Source: Leeuwenhoekiella palythoae (lineage in GTDB: Bacteria; Bacteroidota; Bacteroidia; Flavobacteriales; Flavobacteriaceae). From it: DNA of 64,000 nucleotides. This document shows, piece by piece, positions 42,485-51,702 of the stretch (position 1 is the stretch's first letter; each line of letters begins with the position of its first letter). The stretch lies in the NCBI RefSeq assembly GCF_900130045.1, contig NZ_FQXT01000004.1, forward strand, positions 451,276 through 515,275, in the 5' to 3' direction. The position numbers were made by a program, and so were the translations under genes. Under the pieces are notes generated by a model. It was not told the origin of the DNA and did no database searches. It saw only the letters and a list, made by a program, of their open reading frames with translations.

Positions 42485-42536
42485 AAACTCATATTTTAGA
42501 TATGCATCATAAAACGCTGATTTTTACGTCAACGTA

Positions 42537-42902
42537 TTATTTTGAAGCGTTTTCTTCAAGAACTTCCCAGTACTCATAAGCGCGTCGCAAATGCGGAATC
42601 ACGATGGTACCACCAATCAATGTGCCAATACTTAGCGTTTCCATTACTTGTTCTTTGGTAACACCTTCTTTAAAACAGCTTTCTAAGTGATAGCGCACGC
42701 AATCGTCACATCGAAGCACGGTAGAAGCTACCAGCCCCAGCAATTCTTTAGTTTTAACATCTAAAGCACCAGGAGCAAAAGCGTTAGTGTCTAAATTAAA
42801 AATACGGTTGATAATCTTGTTTTTATCAGCTAGTATTTTATCATTCATTTTTGCGCGATACGCATTGAATTCTTCAACTTGATTTAAGGTCTTTTCTGAC
42901 AT
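42537..42902 (-). CDS. Carboxymuconolactone decarboxylase/AhpD-like protein
   Basis: The 121-residue protein is an all-alpha CMD-family member with the redox-type CDDCVRYH motif (CxxC plus His) near residue 70, and the helix KEQVMETLSIGTLIGG. The CxxC points to an AhpD-like thiol peroxidase or disulfide-handling activity rather than true decarboxylase. Its place between tatC and lptB is a recurrent Bacteroidota arrangement. The role in LPS or export is unknown, and the assignment to AhpD-like rests on the motif only. Confidence 0.88.
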   Translation of the reverse strand: MSEKTLNQVEEFNAYRAKMNDKILADKNKIINRIFNLDTNAFAPGALDVKTKELLGLVASTVLRCDDCVRYHLESCFKEGVTKEQVMETLSIGTLIGGTIVIPHLRRAYEYWEVLEENASK

Positions 42903-42916
42903 ATATTTTAGGGATT

Positions 42917-43016
42917 TTTCGGCTCTGCCAAAAGGTTTATACTCTGTCCCGATAGCTATCGGGATGCTACGAATTTGATAATTTGTTTTTATGTGCGTTC
43001 TTTGGGCTTCCCCAAA
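42917..43016. repeat. Intergenic palindromic repeat, copy 1
   Basis: About 100 bp centred on the perfect palindrome TCCCGATAGCTATCGGGA (42947-42964), with a conserved left flank (CTGCCAAAAGGTTTA) and right flank. Copy 2 is at 47208-47312 and aligns over the whole length. Confidence 0.75.
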
Positions 43017-43025
43017 TGAAAATGA

Positions 43026-43877
43026 CTATTGTTTTTTTGCAGCGCGTTGTTGTGCGCGTTTTAATTCACGAGCTTCCTGGCGCGTTACAAAGGCCGAAAT
43101 TAAAATACTCGCTTCATATAAAATCAAAATAGGAATAGATACAATGACCTGTGTTGAAATATCCGGAGGCGTGATTACCGCCGAGACTACTAAAACAATG
43201 ATCAATGCATATTTTCTATATTTTCTTAAAAATTGCGGCGTTACCAAGCCTATTTTGGTAAAGAAATAGATGATGATCGGTAATTCAAAAATGAGTCCGG
43301 CTGCAAGTGCACTGGCACGCACCAAACCAATATAGGAATCAATATCAAACTCATTGTCTACCATATCGCCAACGGTAAAATTGGCTAAGAAGTTAATAGA
43401 GAGTGGAGCGATAATGTAATAGCCAAAAAGTACTCCCATAAAAAAGAGTAGCGAGGAGATCACGATAAAACCTCTGGAGTTTTTGCGTTCTTTTTCATAC
43501 AATCCGGGAGAAATAAATTTCCAGAATTCATAGATCACATACGGGAAGGCGACCACAATACCCACTATGATCGACGTCCAGATCGCGGCATTAAACTGCC
43601 CACCCATCGTACGGTTTTGAATTGTAAAGTTCATCTCATTTACGCAACCTTTGTCAGAGCCCACCATCTGGGCCAATTGGCAAAGCAAGTCATAAGAAAT
43701 GAAATCGGCATTTGCCGGAGCGAAAATGATCGCGTCAAAGATGAAATCCTTAAACACAAAAGCAACAACACCCACAATCACAATTGCCAGGGTAGCGCGT
43801 ATAAGGTGCCATCTTAATTCTTCAAGATGATCTAAAAAGGACATTTCGTCCGGGTTTGCATTTTTATTTTTTGCCAT
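43026..43877 (-). CDS. tatC: Twin-arginine translocase subunit TatC
   Basis: TatC is the signal-peptide receptor of the Tat pathway for folded proteins. The 283-residue protein has six membrane segments and the conserved opening MSFLDHLEELRWHL, followed by PYVIYEFWKFISPGLYEKE. FELPIIIYFFTKIGLVTPQFLRKYRKY is the usual loop region, and VVSAVITPPDISTQV marks segment 5. A Bacteroidota-typical insertion with two Cys lies in the first periplasmic loop (about 65-80). Its start overlaps the kdsD stop by one base. No tatA/tatB is present in the window. Confidence 0.95.
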   Translation of the reverse strand: MAKNKNANPDEMSFLDHLEELRWHLIRATLAIVIVGVVAFVFKDFIFDAIIFAPANADFISYDLLCQLAQMVGSDKGCVNEMNFTIQNRTMGGQFNAAIWTSIIVGIVVAFPYVIYEFWKFISPGLYEKERKNSRGFIVISSLLFFMGVLFGYYIIAPLSINFLANFTVGDMVDNEFDIDSYIGLVRASALAAGLIFELPIIIYFFTKIGLVTPQFLRKYRKYALIIVLVVSAVITPPDISTQVIVSIPILILYEASILISAFVTRQEARELKRAQQRAAKKQ

Positions 43878-44845
43878 TATAGAATTCCTTCTTTAATTAA
43901 ATCGTGCAAATGTACCACACCTGCATAATTATTAGCGCTATCTACCGCTAAGAGTTGTGTGATGCTATTGCTTTCTAGCAGTTCTAAAGCTTCGGTTGCT
44001 AAAGCATCAGTTGTGATGCGTTTGGGGTTTTTGCTCATAATGCTTGCTGCGGTGAGACCGGTGAGCACTTCATTAGTCTCAAGCATACGGCGTATATCGC
44101 CATCGGTTATAATTCCTACGATTTTAGAGCCTTCGGTAACAGCGGTAACGCCGAGTCTTTTATGCGAAATTTCTACAATTACCTTTTTTATAGGAGTATC
44201 CGGAGTGACTTCAGGTTTGTCGTGAAGTGCCACAAGTTCGTTAACGCGAAGGTACATGCGCTTCCCTAGCGCGCCTCCGGGATGGTATTTGGCAAAATCT
44301 TCTTTTGAAAATCCGCGAAGGTCTAAAAGAGCTAAAGCCAAAGCGTCGCCCATTACCAATTGCACGGTGGTGCTTGTGGTAGGCGCCAAGTTGTGCGGGC
44401 ACGCCTCTTTTTCGGCGTAAGCCAAAATCAACGCATCTGCCTGTTTTGCGAGAAACGAATCTTTATTAGAAGTCATTGCAATGACCGTATTCTCCTGATT
44501 TTTGATCAAAGGGATCAGCACTTTGATCTCAGCCGTATTTCCGCTGTTTGATAAGCAGATCACCACATCATCTTTCTGAATCGTGCCCAGATCTCCATGT
44601 ATTGCATCGGCCGCATGCATAAAAACCGAAGGTGTTCCTGTAGAATTTAAGGTAGCTACTATTTTTTGCGCTATAATTGCACTTTTGCCAACGCCCGAAA
44701 TAATTACCCGGCCTTTGGCGTTATAAATACAAGAAACAGCTTTAGCAAAGTCTTGGTCAATAAGCGTGTGGAGATTAGCGACAGCTTCGAGTTCCATCGC
44801 GATGGTTCGCTTGGCGCTGTCTAAAATCTGCTCGTAAGTGTTCAA
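43877..44845 (-). CDS. Arabinose-5-phosphate isomerase KdsD/KpsF family
   Basis: The 322-residue protein has an N-terminal SIS domain (VIISGVGKSAIIAQKIVATLNSTGTPS; CLSNSGNTAEI) and two C-terminal CBS domains (about 205-322). It interconverts ribulose 5-phosphate and arabinose 5-phosphate, the first step towards Kdo for LPS. ISGVGKS, HAADAIHGDLG and the HPGGALGK motif are all present. It is the first gene of the operon with tatC, the CMD gene and lptB, and divergent from recQ. A Kdo-dedicated role is supported by lptB in the same operon. Confidence 0.93.
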   Translation of the reverse strand: MNTYEQILDSAKRTIAMELEAVANLHTLIDQDFAKAVSCIYNAKGRVIISGVGKSAIIAQKIVATLNSTGTPSVFMHAADAIHGDLGTIQKDDVVICLSNSGNTAEIKVLIPLIKNQENTVIAMTSNKDSFLAKQADALILAYAEKEACPHNLAPTTSTTVQLVMGDALALALLDLRGFSKEDFAKYHPGGALGKRMYLRVNELVALHDKPEVTPDTPIKKVIVEISHKRLGVTAVTEGSKIVGIITDGDIRRMLETNEVLTGLTAASIMSKNPKRITTDALATEALELLESNSITQLLAVDSANNYAGVVHLHDLIKEGIL

Positions 44846-44900
44846 AAGATATAAGATTAAGCCGTTTGTTAGTGCTGTAGAAATTACTATATTTAGAATA

Positions 44901-44908
44901 CAAATGTA
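44901..44908 (-). promoter_or_regulatory. Candidate -7 element of the kdsD operon (TACATTTG)
   Basis: A TAnnTTTG match on the minus strand, 55 nt upstream of the kdsD ATG in the divergent gap with recQ. No TTG is present at the expected spacing. Confidence 0.4.
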
Positions 44909-44929
44909 TGCAAATTTGAATAAGCTTTA

Positions 44930-47131
44930 ATGAGTTCAGAAGAAATAGACTTATACGCGTCCCTTAAAAAATATTTTGGTTTCAGCCAGTTTAAGGGCTT
45001 ACAGGAAGATGTTATAAAAAGCATTATTGAAGGAAAACATACTTTTGTTATAATGCCTACCGGGGGTGGTAAATCACTTTGTTACCAGCTTCCGGCCTTG
45101 ATCAAAGACGGTACTGCAATCGTTGTCAGTCCGTTAATCGCATTGATGAAAAATCAGGTTGATGCGCTGCGCGGCATTTCAAAAGAAAACGGAATCGCTC
45201 ACGTGTTGAATTCTTCTTTAAACAAAGGAGAGGTCAAACAAGTGAAAGAAGATATCACCAACGGAGTAACTAAATTACTTTACGTCGCCCCGGAATCCCT
45301 TACTAAAGAAGAGAATGTTGAGTTTTTGCGTTCGCAAAAAATAAGTTTTGTCGCGATCGATGAGGCGCATTGTATTAGTGAATGGGGACACGATTTTAGA
45401 CCCGAATACCGAAATCTTCGTCAGATCATAAAACGTATAGGCGATGATATCCCGATCATAGCGGTGACTGCTACGGCGACGCCCAAGGTGCAGGAAGATA
45501 TTATGAAAAACCTTGGCATGTCTGGAGCAAATGCGTTTAAGGCTTCTTTTAACAGGCCGAATTTATACTACGAAATTCGCCCGAAGACTAAAAATGTTGA
45601 TGCTGATATCATTCGGTTTGTGAAACAAAATCAAGGGAAAAGCGGAATCATTTATTGTCTTAGCCGAAAACGCGTAGAAGAGCTCGCGCAAGTATTGCAA
45701 GTAAACGGAATCTCTGCTGTTCCCTATCACGCGGGGCTAGATGCTAAAAGCCGCGTTAAGCATCAGGATATGTTCTTGATGGAAGATGTAGACGTGGTAG
45801 TAGCAACCATCGCCTTTGGGATGGGGATTGATAAACCTGATGTGCGTTTTGTGATTCATCACGATATCCCAAAGAGTATAGAAAGTTATTATCAAGAAAC
45901 CGGTCGCGCCGGAAGAGACGGTGGCGAAGGGCATTGTTTGGCGTATTACAGCTATAAGGACATCGAAAAACTTGAGAAATTTATGAGCGGTAAGCCGGTT
46001 GCGGAACAAGAAATCGGTCATGCTTTATTGCAAGAAGTGGTCGCCTATGCCGAAACATCCATGTCGCGTAGAAAATTTATTCTTCATTATTTTGGAGAAG
46101 AATTTGATAATGAGACGGGAGAAGGAGGTGACCTGGATGATAATGTGCGTAACCCTAAGAAAAAGCACGAGGCTCAGGATGATGTAGTTAAACTTTTAGA
46201 AGTGGTTGATAAAACAGGCGCGATCTACAAAGGCAAAGAATTAGTATTTACTCTGGTTGGAAAATCAAACGCGATCATTTCTTCGCATAAAACCGATACT
46301 GATGCTTATTTTGGCTGCGGAAAAGATAAGGAGTCATCTTATTGGAAAGCTTTGCTGCGACAGGTTTTAGTTGCCGGGTATTTACGCAAAGATATAGAGA
46401 CCTACGGGGTTATTAAATTGACGCCGAAAGGAACGGATTTTATTAAAAATCCGGAATCGTTTATGATGACTGAGGATCACGCTTATGATGAAAGCGCTGA
46501 TGCAGTAGCCGTCGCTAGTGGTGCCAAGGCCGGTGGAGGAACAGATCCTAAACTGGTTGCGATGCTCAAAGACCTGCGTAAAAAAGTAGGAAAACGCAAA
46601 GGAGTGCCGCCGTATATCGTTTTTCAAGATCCTTCCTTAGAAGATATGGCGATTAAATATCCAACTTCAATTGAAGAGTTGGCTAATGTTTTTGGCGTTG
46701 GAGAAGGAAAAGCTAAAAAGTATGGTCGGGAGTTTATTGAACTCATCGCAGCTTATGTGGAAGAGAACGATATTTTAAAACCTGACGATCTTGTAGTGAA
46801 ATCTACTGGCTCTAACAGCGGATTGAAATTGTATATCATTCAGAATGTAGATCGAAAACTTCCACTTGATGATATCGCATCAGCCAAAGGACTTGAAATG
46901 CCTGAGTTTGTAAAAGAAATGGAAGCTATTGTCTACAGCGGAACCAAACTCAACATCAATTATTGGATCGAAGATATTCTTGATGAAGATCAGCAAGAAG
47001 AACTACACGAATACTTTCTAGAGGCTGAGACTGATAAAATCGAAGCTGCGCTTGATGAATTTGACGGTGATTATGATGAAGATGAGTTGCGTTTATACCG
47101 AATTAAATTCATTAGCGAGGTGGCTAATTAA
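44930..47131 (+). CDS. recQ: ATP-dependent DNA helicase RecQ, zinc cysteines absent
   Basis: The 733-residue helicase has all core motifs: Walker A MPTGGGKS (about 42-49), DEAH, TATATP, FGMGIDKPDVR and QETGRAGRDG (motif VI). Downstream, the zinc-binding region that normally holds four Cys reads SMSRRKFILHYFGEEFDN and has no Cys at all. A winged-helix RQC follows, then HRDC (about 540-615) and an extra helical C-terminal domain. RecQ unwinds DNA in repair and fork restart. The missing zinc knuckle may be common in the long Bacteroidota form. It is divergent from kdsD. Confidence 0.93.
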   Translation: MSSEEIDLYASLKKYFGFSQFKGLQEDVIKSIIEGKHTFVIMPTGGGKSLCYQLPALIKDGTAIVVSPLIALMKNQVDALRGISKENGIAHVLNSSLNKGEVKQVKEDITNGVTKLLYVAPESLTKEENVEFLRSQKISFVAIDEAHCISEWGHDFRPEYRNLRQIIKRIGDDIPIIAVTATATPKVQEDIMKNLGMSGANAFKASFNRPNLYYEIRPKTKNVDADIIRFVKQNQGKSGIIYCLSRKRVEELAQVLQVNGISAVPYHAGLDAKSRVKHQDMFLMEDVDVVVATIAFGMGIDKPDVRFVIHHDIPKSIESYYQETGRAGRDGGEGHCLAYYSYKDIEKLEKFMSGKPVAEQEIGHALLQEVVAYAETSMSRRKFILHYFGEEFDNETGEGGDLDDNVRNPKKKHEAQDDVVKLLEVVDKTGAIYKGKELVFTLVGKSNAIISSHKTDTDAYFGCGKDKESSYWKALLRQVLVAGYLRKDIETYGVIKLTPKGTDFIKNPESFMMTEDHAYDESADAVAVASGAKAGGGTDPKLVAMLKDLRKKVGKRKGVPPYIVFQDPSLEDMAIKYPTSIEELANVFGVGEGKAKKYGREFIELIAAYVEENDILKPDDLVVKSTGSNSGLKLYIIQNVDRKLPLDDIASAKGLEMPEFVKEMEAIVYSGTKLNINYWIEDILDEDQQEELHEYFLEAETDKIEAALDEFDGDYDEDELRLYRIKFISEVAN

Positions 47132-47207
47132 GACTCCAAATTGTTTCCTTTTTTTCCTGAAATTCTATTTAAGTATTGTTTTATGGTTTGTGCTTTGGTA
47201 ACGCATT

Positions 47208-47312
47208 TTTTTTGACGCTGCCAAAGGGTTTAGAACTCCGTCCCGAGAGCTATCGGGATGCCTTAAAATTGAAAATTTGTATTCAACGAATGCCTCACGG
47301 ACTTTCCCTAAA
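47208..47312. repeat. Intergenic palindromic repeat, copy 2
   Basis: This copy aligns with copy 1 at 42917-43016 over about 100 bp. The core palindrome is 47241-47258, TCCCGAGAGCTATCGGGA, with one substitution in the left arm. The left flank CTGCCAAAGGGTTTA and the right flank ending CCCTAAA are shared. Confidence 0.75.
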
Positions 47313-47410
47313 GTAGTTTACGTGTGGCGCTTGTATTTCTGGAGCGCTGAAGCCCCGTAACTTTAACAAAGAAGACCGGTTTTATAGTTTCACAATTAAT
47401 TGTTAAAAAG

Positions 47411-47418
47411 TATATTTG
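47411..47418 (+). promoter_or_regulatory. -7 element of the polysaccharide export operon (TATATTTG)
   Basis: A perfect TAnnTTTG match, 23 nt before the ATG at 47442. It would drive the Wza-Wzc-Wzm genes and excludes a start upstream of it. No TTG lies at the ideal distance. Confidence 0.5.
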
Positions 47419-47441
47419 TCGTAGTTGCAATCCCGACTTGT

Positions 47442-48332
47442 ATGAAGATACCTACAAATTCGTTGCTTTGCCCTAAAAAATGGGACTTAAGTCAGCGGAG
47501 CTTTGCCCGAAAATCAGTTTTTTACAGGCAAAACACCTTTCCTTTAATCGTCAAAATGCTTCTTTTGGCGTTCTTCACTACACTGGGATCTTGTATTCCT
47601 ACCAAGAAACTAACCTATCTTCAAGAAACCCAAACGGCTCAAGATAGTATCATTCAAGTAAATCTTCAGCAGCAACCTTACCGTGTTCAAATCAATGATG
47701 TTTTAAGCATTCGGGTGAAAGCATTGGATCAGGAACTTGTGGCTTTGTTCAATCCACAAACGAATGGTGAAGAAGGTAATAATTTGGGGGAAGGCTATTA
47801 CTATGACGGTTTTGCAGTAGATAGGCACGGGGCAATTCGGTTACCTACTTTAGGCGAAGTGCAGGTGCTAGGCTATACTACTGAAGAGATTCGGGAGATC
47901 ATTGAGAAAAAATTATTAGACGATTATTTTACAGCGGAAGCTAATATTTTTGTGACCGTAAAACTCGCGGGAATCAAATATACTATTGGTGGAGAAGTTG
48001 GTAGTCCCGGGGTTAAAGTAGAATTGGTAGAACAACTTTCTTTACTAGACGCTATCGTAAATAGTGGTGATATTTCAGAATATGGTGATCGTACCGATGT
48101 ATTGATCATTCGACAATATCCGGGAGGAAAAAAGATTCATCATATTGATATGACCAAGATCGATGCGCTCAATTCGCCATACTATTTTATTCAGCCTAAC
48201 GATGTGATTTTAGTAAATCCGCTTCCGCAGAAATCTTTAGGTGTAGGAACTACTGGTTTGCAATCACTAACCACAGTTGTTTCTATTCTAACCCTCGCAA
48301 CCACAACAATTCTTTTATTTGCTCGCCTTTAG
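47442..48332 (+). CDS. Polysaccharide export lipoprotein, Wza/GumB-like
   Basis: The protein holds a lipoprotein signal (MLLLAFFTTLGSC; lipidated Cys), the polysaccharide export domain (YRVQINDVLSIRVKAL ... GYYYDGFAVDRHGAIRLPTLGEVQVLGYT), a SLBB domain (YTIGGEVGSPGVKVELV) and a C-terminal hydrophobic helix. It should form the outer-membrane ring through which glycan leaves. The ATG at 47442 is the first after the -7 element, giving 296 residues, but the n-region is then unusually long. ATG 47556 would give 258 residues and start right at the hydrophobic core. It abuts the kinase gene without a gap. Confidence 0.85.
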   Translation: MKIPTNSLLCPKKWDLSQRSFARKSVFYRQNTFPLIVKMLLLAFFTTLGSCIPTKKLTYLQETQTAQDSIIQVNLQQQPYRVQINDVLSIRVKALDQELVALFNPQTNGEEGNNLGEGYYYDGFAVDRHGAIRLPTLGEVQVLGYTTEEIREIIEKKLLDDYFTAEANIFVTVKLAGIKYTIGGEVGSPGVKVELVEQLSLLDAIVNSGDISEYGDRTDVLIIRQYPGGKKIHHIDMTKIDALNSPYYFIQPNDVILVNPLPQKSLGVGTTGLQSLTTVVSILTLATTTILLFARL

Positions 48333-50816
48333 ATGGAAGATGAATTTGAAATAAAAGACCTACAAAATTTCTTTGATTTTAGAGGTTTTCTGCTCAAGAT
48401 TCTTGCCTGGTGGCCGCTTTTTGTAGTGTGTATAGGGATTGCCTATTACATTGCACATTATAAAAATGTACGTCGTCAAACGGTGTATCGTATGAGTAAT
48501 ATGATAACGGTTAAAGACGATCAGAATCCATTTTTTACATCCAATACCAGTCTCACTTTTAATTGGGGTGGAACTACCGATAAAGTGCAAACGGCAATCA
48601 TTTTATTGCGTTCCAGAAGTCACAACGAGACTGTGGTAGAAGCGCTTCAGTATTATGTAGATTATTTGCAGCAAGGAGAATATCATCTGGAGGATATTTA
48701 CGGAGCGACCCCCTTTCTGGTAGATGTCAATACGGCAAGGCCACAACTCTTAGGGAAGCAAATCAAGATTGTTTTTACTAGTGATTCAACATATACATTA
48801 TCCATAGATTTTAATGGAGGTTCAGCACCTGCACAGAACTATGATACTAAAGAAATGCTGAATTTACCTTTGCCTGCTGCAAAGATCTCAAAACAGTATA
48901 CGCTTGGAGATCCTATTGACTTGCCCTATTTCAATTTTAAGTTAAATCCATCGGGACTTCCGCCTGTTTTAGGTAAGGAATATCTGATTCGTTTTAATGC
49001 TTTTGACGGTACGGTAGGACGCTACCGCGGAATAGGGATTGATCAAACCCCATCGGGATCCAGTATTCTAACGCTAAGTCTTACAGGGAATAATAAAGCA
49101 CGTTTAGTAGATTACTTAAACGCGTCCGTTAGGATTTTAGCCGAAACCCAACTAGAGCGTAAAAACTTGTTTGCGACCAAAACCATTCAGTTTATTGATA
49201 GCAGTCTGGCGGTGAAATCGGTTGAGATGAAAAACGTACAGGAAGAGCTTGATAAATTTAGAGATGAGAACAGCAGTATTGGAATTGGCAGTAGTGAAGA
49301 AAGTCTGATCGCTAAGATCACCGAGCTTGATGCACAGAAACAGAACTTAGAACAACGGTTACAATATTATCAGGATTTAGAGAATTACCTGCGCACCCGA
49401 GAAGACTATGGTACAGATATTCCGGCGCCGAGTATTACCGGTATTGGAGAAGGAAGTGTGACTCAAAGTGTAAGCAGTATTATCGAACTCGCAGAAGAAC
49501 GGCGTCGTTTGGCGTATACGGCTAAACCTAACAACCCGGCGTTTAAAGATCTAGACCGTCGTATTGATGCAATCAAAGCCGTACTTTTTGAAAATATGGC
49601 TTCGAGCCAGCAAATCATCAGAGGTCAATTGCGCGAAGTGCGTAATGAGATTGCTGCAACTGAAGGGCAGATGCGTAAACTTCCACAAGAGCAGCAGCAG
49701 TTATTTGGAATTCAACGCCGTTATAACCTTACAGAAGGTGCATACGGCGTATTTTTAGACAAACGCAGTCAGGCGGGAATCGTCAAAGCGGCCAATGTTT
49801 CAGATATTGTGATTATCGATGAAGCTAAAGATACCGGAGGTGGGGCAATTGGCCCCAATACCGAGGTGAGTTATGTGATGGCAGTAGTAGGAGGAACCGT
49901 TGTGCCGTTAGCCATCGTGTTTTTATTATTTTTCTTTGATACTAAAATTGGTAACCCCAATGAGATCAAACGACTTTCGAGTATTCCTGTTTTAGGAGCT
50001 ATAGGGAAGAGTTCTTCAAAAAGCAATCTCGTTGTTATTGAAGATCCCCGCTCGGCAATTGCTGAAGCCTTTAGAGGACTGCGCTCCAGTTTGCAATTTA
50101 TCTACAGAAAGCAACAGATCGAAGGGGCTAAAACTGTTCGCATCACTTCATCAGTCAGTGGAGAAGGAAAGACTTTTTGTAGTATCAACTTGGCTAGTGT
50201 TTTTGCGTTAAGTCAGCGTAAAACAGTGCTCGTAGGTTTAGATCTAAGAAAACCGAAAATTTTTGGAGATTTCAATTTACCGAACGATACCGGTGTGGTG
50301 AATTATTTAATCGGAGAAAATACATTAGACGAGATTGTTCAGCCGACCAAGATTCCGCATCTTGATGTGATTTTAGCCGGAGCAGTACCTCCCAATCCTT
50401 CAGAATTATTGATGAGCGAACAGATGGATACGCTCATGGAAGAATTGAAAAAAGAATACGATTATATTATTCTTGACACACCACCTGTAGGCTTGGTTTC
50501 AGACGCTTTAGAATTGGATGAATATGTAGATGCCACCTTGTATGTTATCCGTCAGCATTACACTAAGAAAGGAATGTTGCGCCTAATCAATGATAAGTAC
50601 AAGAAGAAAGAAATAAGTAATATCAGTTTTGTGTTGAACTATTTCAGTGCCAAAAGCAAGTTAGGTTATGGCTATGGTTACGGCTATGAATATGGTTACG
50701 GCTATGGAAAATATGGAGAAGCCTACAGACATCAGCAAAGGGCTGGTGTCTTAACCATTTTAAAACGTAAAGCTAAAAAAGTAGCTCGTTGGATCAATGA
50801 GCAATTGGAGCATTAA
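48333..50816 (+). CDS. Wzc-like polysaccharide co-polymerase and tyrosine autokinase
   Basis: The 827-residue protein combines a Wzz-type chain-length domain with an N-terminal membrane helix (about 20-45) and a coiled-coil periplasmic part. A second helix lies near residue 510-535. The cytoplasmic BY-kinase has Walker A SSVSGEGKTF (about 606), Walker A' VLVGLDLRKPK and Walker B YIILDTPP. The C-terminus carries a striking run of alternating Gly/Tyr (about 777-797), the autophosphorylated tyrosine cluster. It should control length and export of surface polysaccharide with the preceding Wza-like protein. The gene starts at the base after the upstream stop. Confidence 0.92.
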   Translation: MEDEFEIKDLQNFFDFRGFLLKILAWWPLFVVCIGIAYYIAHYKNVRRQTVYRMSNMITVKDDQNPFFTSNTSLTFNWGGTTDKVQTAIILLRSRSHNETVVEALQYYVDYLQQGEYHLEDIYGATPFLVDVNTARPQLLGKQIKIVFTSDSTYTLSIDFNGGSAPAQNYDTKEMLNLPLPAAKISKQYTLGDPIDLPYFNFKLNPSGLPPVLGKEYLIRFNAFDGTVGRYRGIGIDQTPSGSSILTLSLTGNNKARLVDYLNASVRILAETQLERKNLFATKTIQFIDSSLAVKSVEMKNVQEELDKFRDENSSIGIGSSEESLIAKITELDAQKQNLEQRLQYYQDLENYLRTREDYGTDIPAPSITGIGEGSVTQSVSSIIELAEERRRLAYTAKPNNPAFKDLDRRIDAIKAVLFENMASSQQIIRGQLREVRNEIAATEGQMRKLPQEQQQLFGIQRRYNLTEGAYGVFLDKRSQAGIVKAANVSDIVIIDEAKDTGGGAIGPNTEVSYVMAVVGGTVVPLAIVFLLFFFDTKIGNPNEIKRLSSIPVLGAIGKSSSKSNLVVIEDPRSAIAEAFRGLRSSLQFIYRKQQIEGAKTVRITSSVSGEGKTFCSINLASVFALSQRKTVLVGLDLRKPKIFGDFNLPNDTGVVNYLIGENTLDEIVQPTKIPHLDVILAGAVPPNPSELLMSEQMDTLMEELKKEYDYIILDTPPVGLVSDALELDEYVDATLYVIRQHYTKKGMLRLINDKYKKKEISNISFVLNYFSAKSKLGYGYGYGYEYGYGYGKYGEAYRHQQRAGVLTILKRKAKKVARWINEQLEH

Positions 50817-50819
50817 TTA

Positions 50820-51683
50820 ATGAAAGAGCAGGACGATTGGTTATATGAGATCAATGCGAAGCAATCATTGCTTGCTATTGATTTTAAAGAGATCTGGAGG
50901 TATAAAGATCTGTTATTGCTGTTTGTGCGAAGGGATATTGTTTCAGCCTATAAGCAAACTATTTTAGGTCCGTTATGGTATGTAATTCAACCCTTGTTTA
51001 CCGGAGTGATCTTTACTTTGGTGTTTAATAATATCGCCAGTATTCAAACCGGAGGCGCACCACCTTTTCTTTTTAATTTGGCAGGGATTACCATGTGGAG
51101 TTATTTCGCACAGTGTCTCAATAATACATCCAACACCTTTGCTAGTAATGCAGGTTTGTTCTCTAAAGTATATTTTCCACGGATCATTACTCCGCTGTCC
51201 CAGGCGATTTCCGCCTTGTTTAAGCTGAGTATTCAATTGCTCATCTTTGCGTGTTTCTATTTATATTTTGTATTGAAAGGCTATGCGTTACAGCCTGATG
51301 TTACGTTATGGCTGTTTCCGGTGGTGTTAGGAATTCTAGCAGTTTTAGGCTTAGGTTTAGGAATGTTGATCAGTTCGTTGACCACGAAGTACCGAGATTT
51401 TAGAATCCTGATCGGTTTTGCTACAACCTTGTTGATGTATGTTTCGGCAGTAATGTATCCTATTGCTGAAGTGCAGAACAGTGAAACCCTTTCAGAATAT
51501 ACTTGGGTTGTTGAATTAAATCCTATTGCAATTCTTATTGAAGCCTTTCGCTATATGACCCTGCAGGAAGGGATTTTTAATTGGGGACTGTTGGGATACT
51601 GTGCACTACTAAGCCTGATGGTGTTTTTTGTGGGTCTGGTGGTTTTTAACCGTACGGGCAGGAATTTTATTGATACGATTTGA
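50820..51683 (+). CDS. Polysaccharide ABC exporter permease, Wzm-like
   Basis: The 287-residue permease has six membrane segments and the ABC-2 type pattern of O-antigen/teichoic acid exporters. The amphipathic N-terminal region has IWRYKDLLLLFVRRDIVSAYKQT, and the family block ILGPLWYVIQPLFTGVIFTL follows. The segment near the end contains VVELNPIAILIEAFRYM. It would move undecaprenyl-linked glycan across the inner membrane together with the Wzt-like ATPase. It follows the kinase gene by 3 nt. The gap to the ATPase gene is filled by a repeat element. Confidence 0.92.
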   Translation: MKEQDDWLYEINAKQSLLAIDFKEIWRYKDLLLLFVRRDIVSAYKQTILGPLWYVIQPLFTGVIFTLVFNNIASIQTGGAPPFLFNLAGITMWSYFAQCLNNTSNTFASNAGLFSKVYFPRIITPLSQAISALFKLSIQLLIFACFYLYFVLKGYALQPDVTLWLFPVVLGILAVLGLGLGMLISSLTTKYRDFRILIGFATTLLMYVSAVMYPIAEVQNSETLSEYTWVVELNPIAILIEAFRYMTLQEGIFNWGLLGYCALLSLMVFFVGLVVFNRTGRNFIDTI

Positions 51684-51702
51684 TGAATTGTAACATCTAT
51701 GG

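Larger units (their letters stand above)
47132..47441. other. Gap before the polysaccharide locus: repeat and promoter
   Basis: This 310-nt stretch between recQ and the export lipoprotein has no plausible gene. It holds repeat copy 2 (47208-47312) and a -7 element at 47411-47418. A TTG-started frame from 47400 is rejected because it lies upstream of the promoter. Confidence 0.6.

Noticed and set aside
47400-47441. TTG start for the polysaccharide export lipoprotein
   Set aside because: It is upstream of the -7 element at 47411-47418, so it would not be on the transcript.
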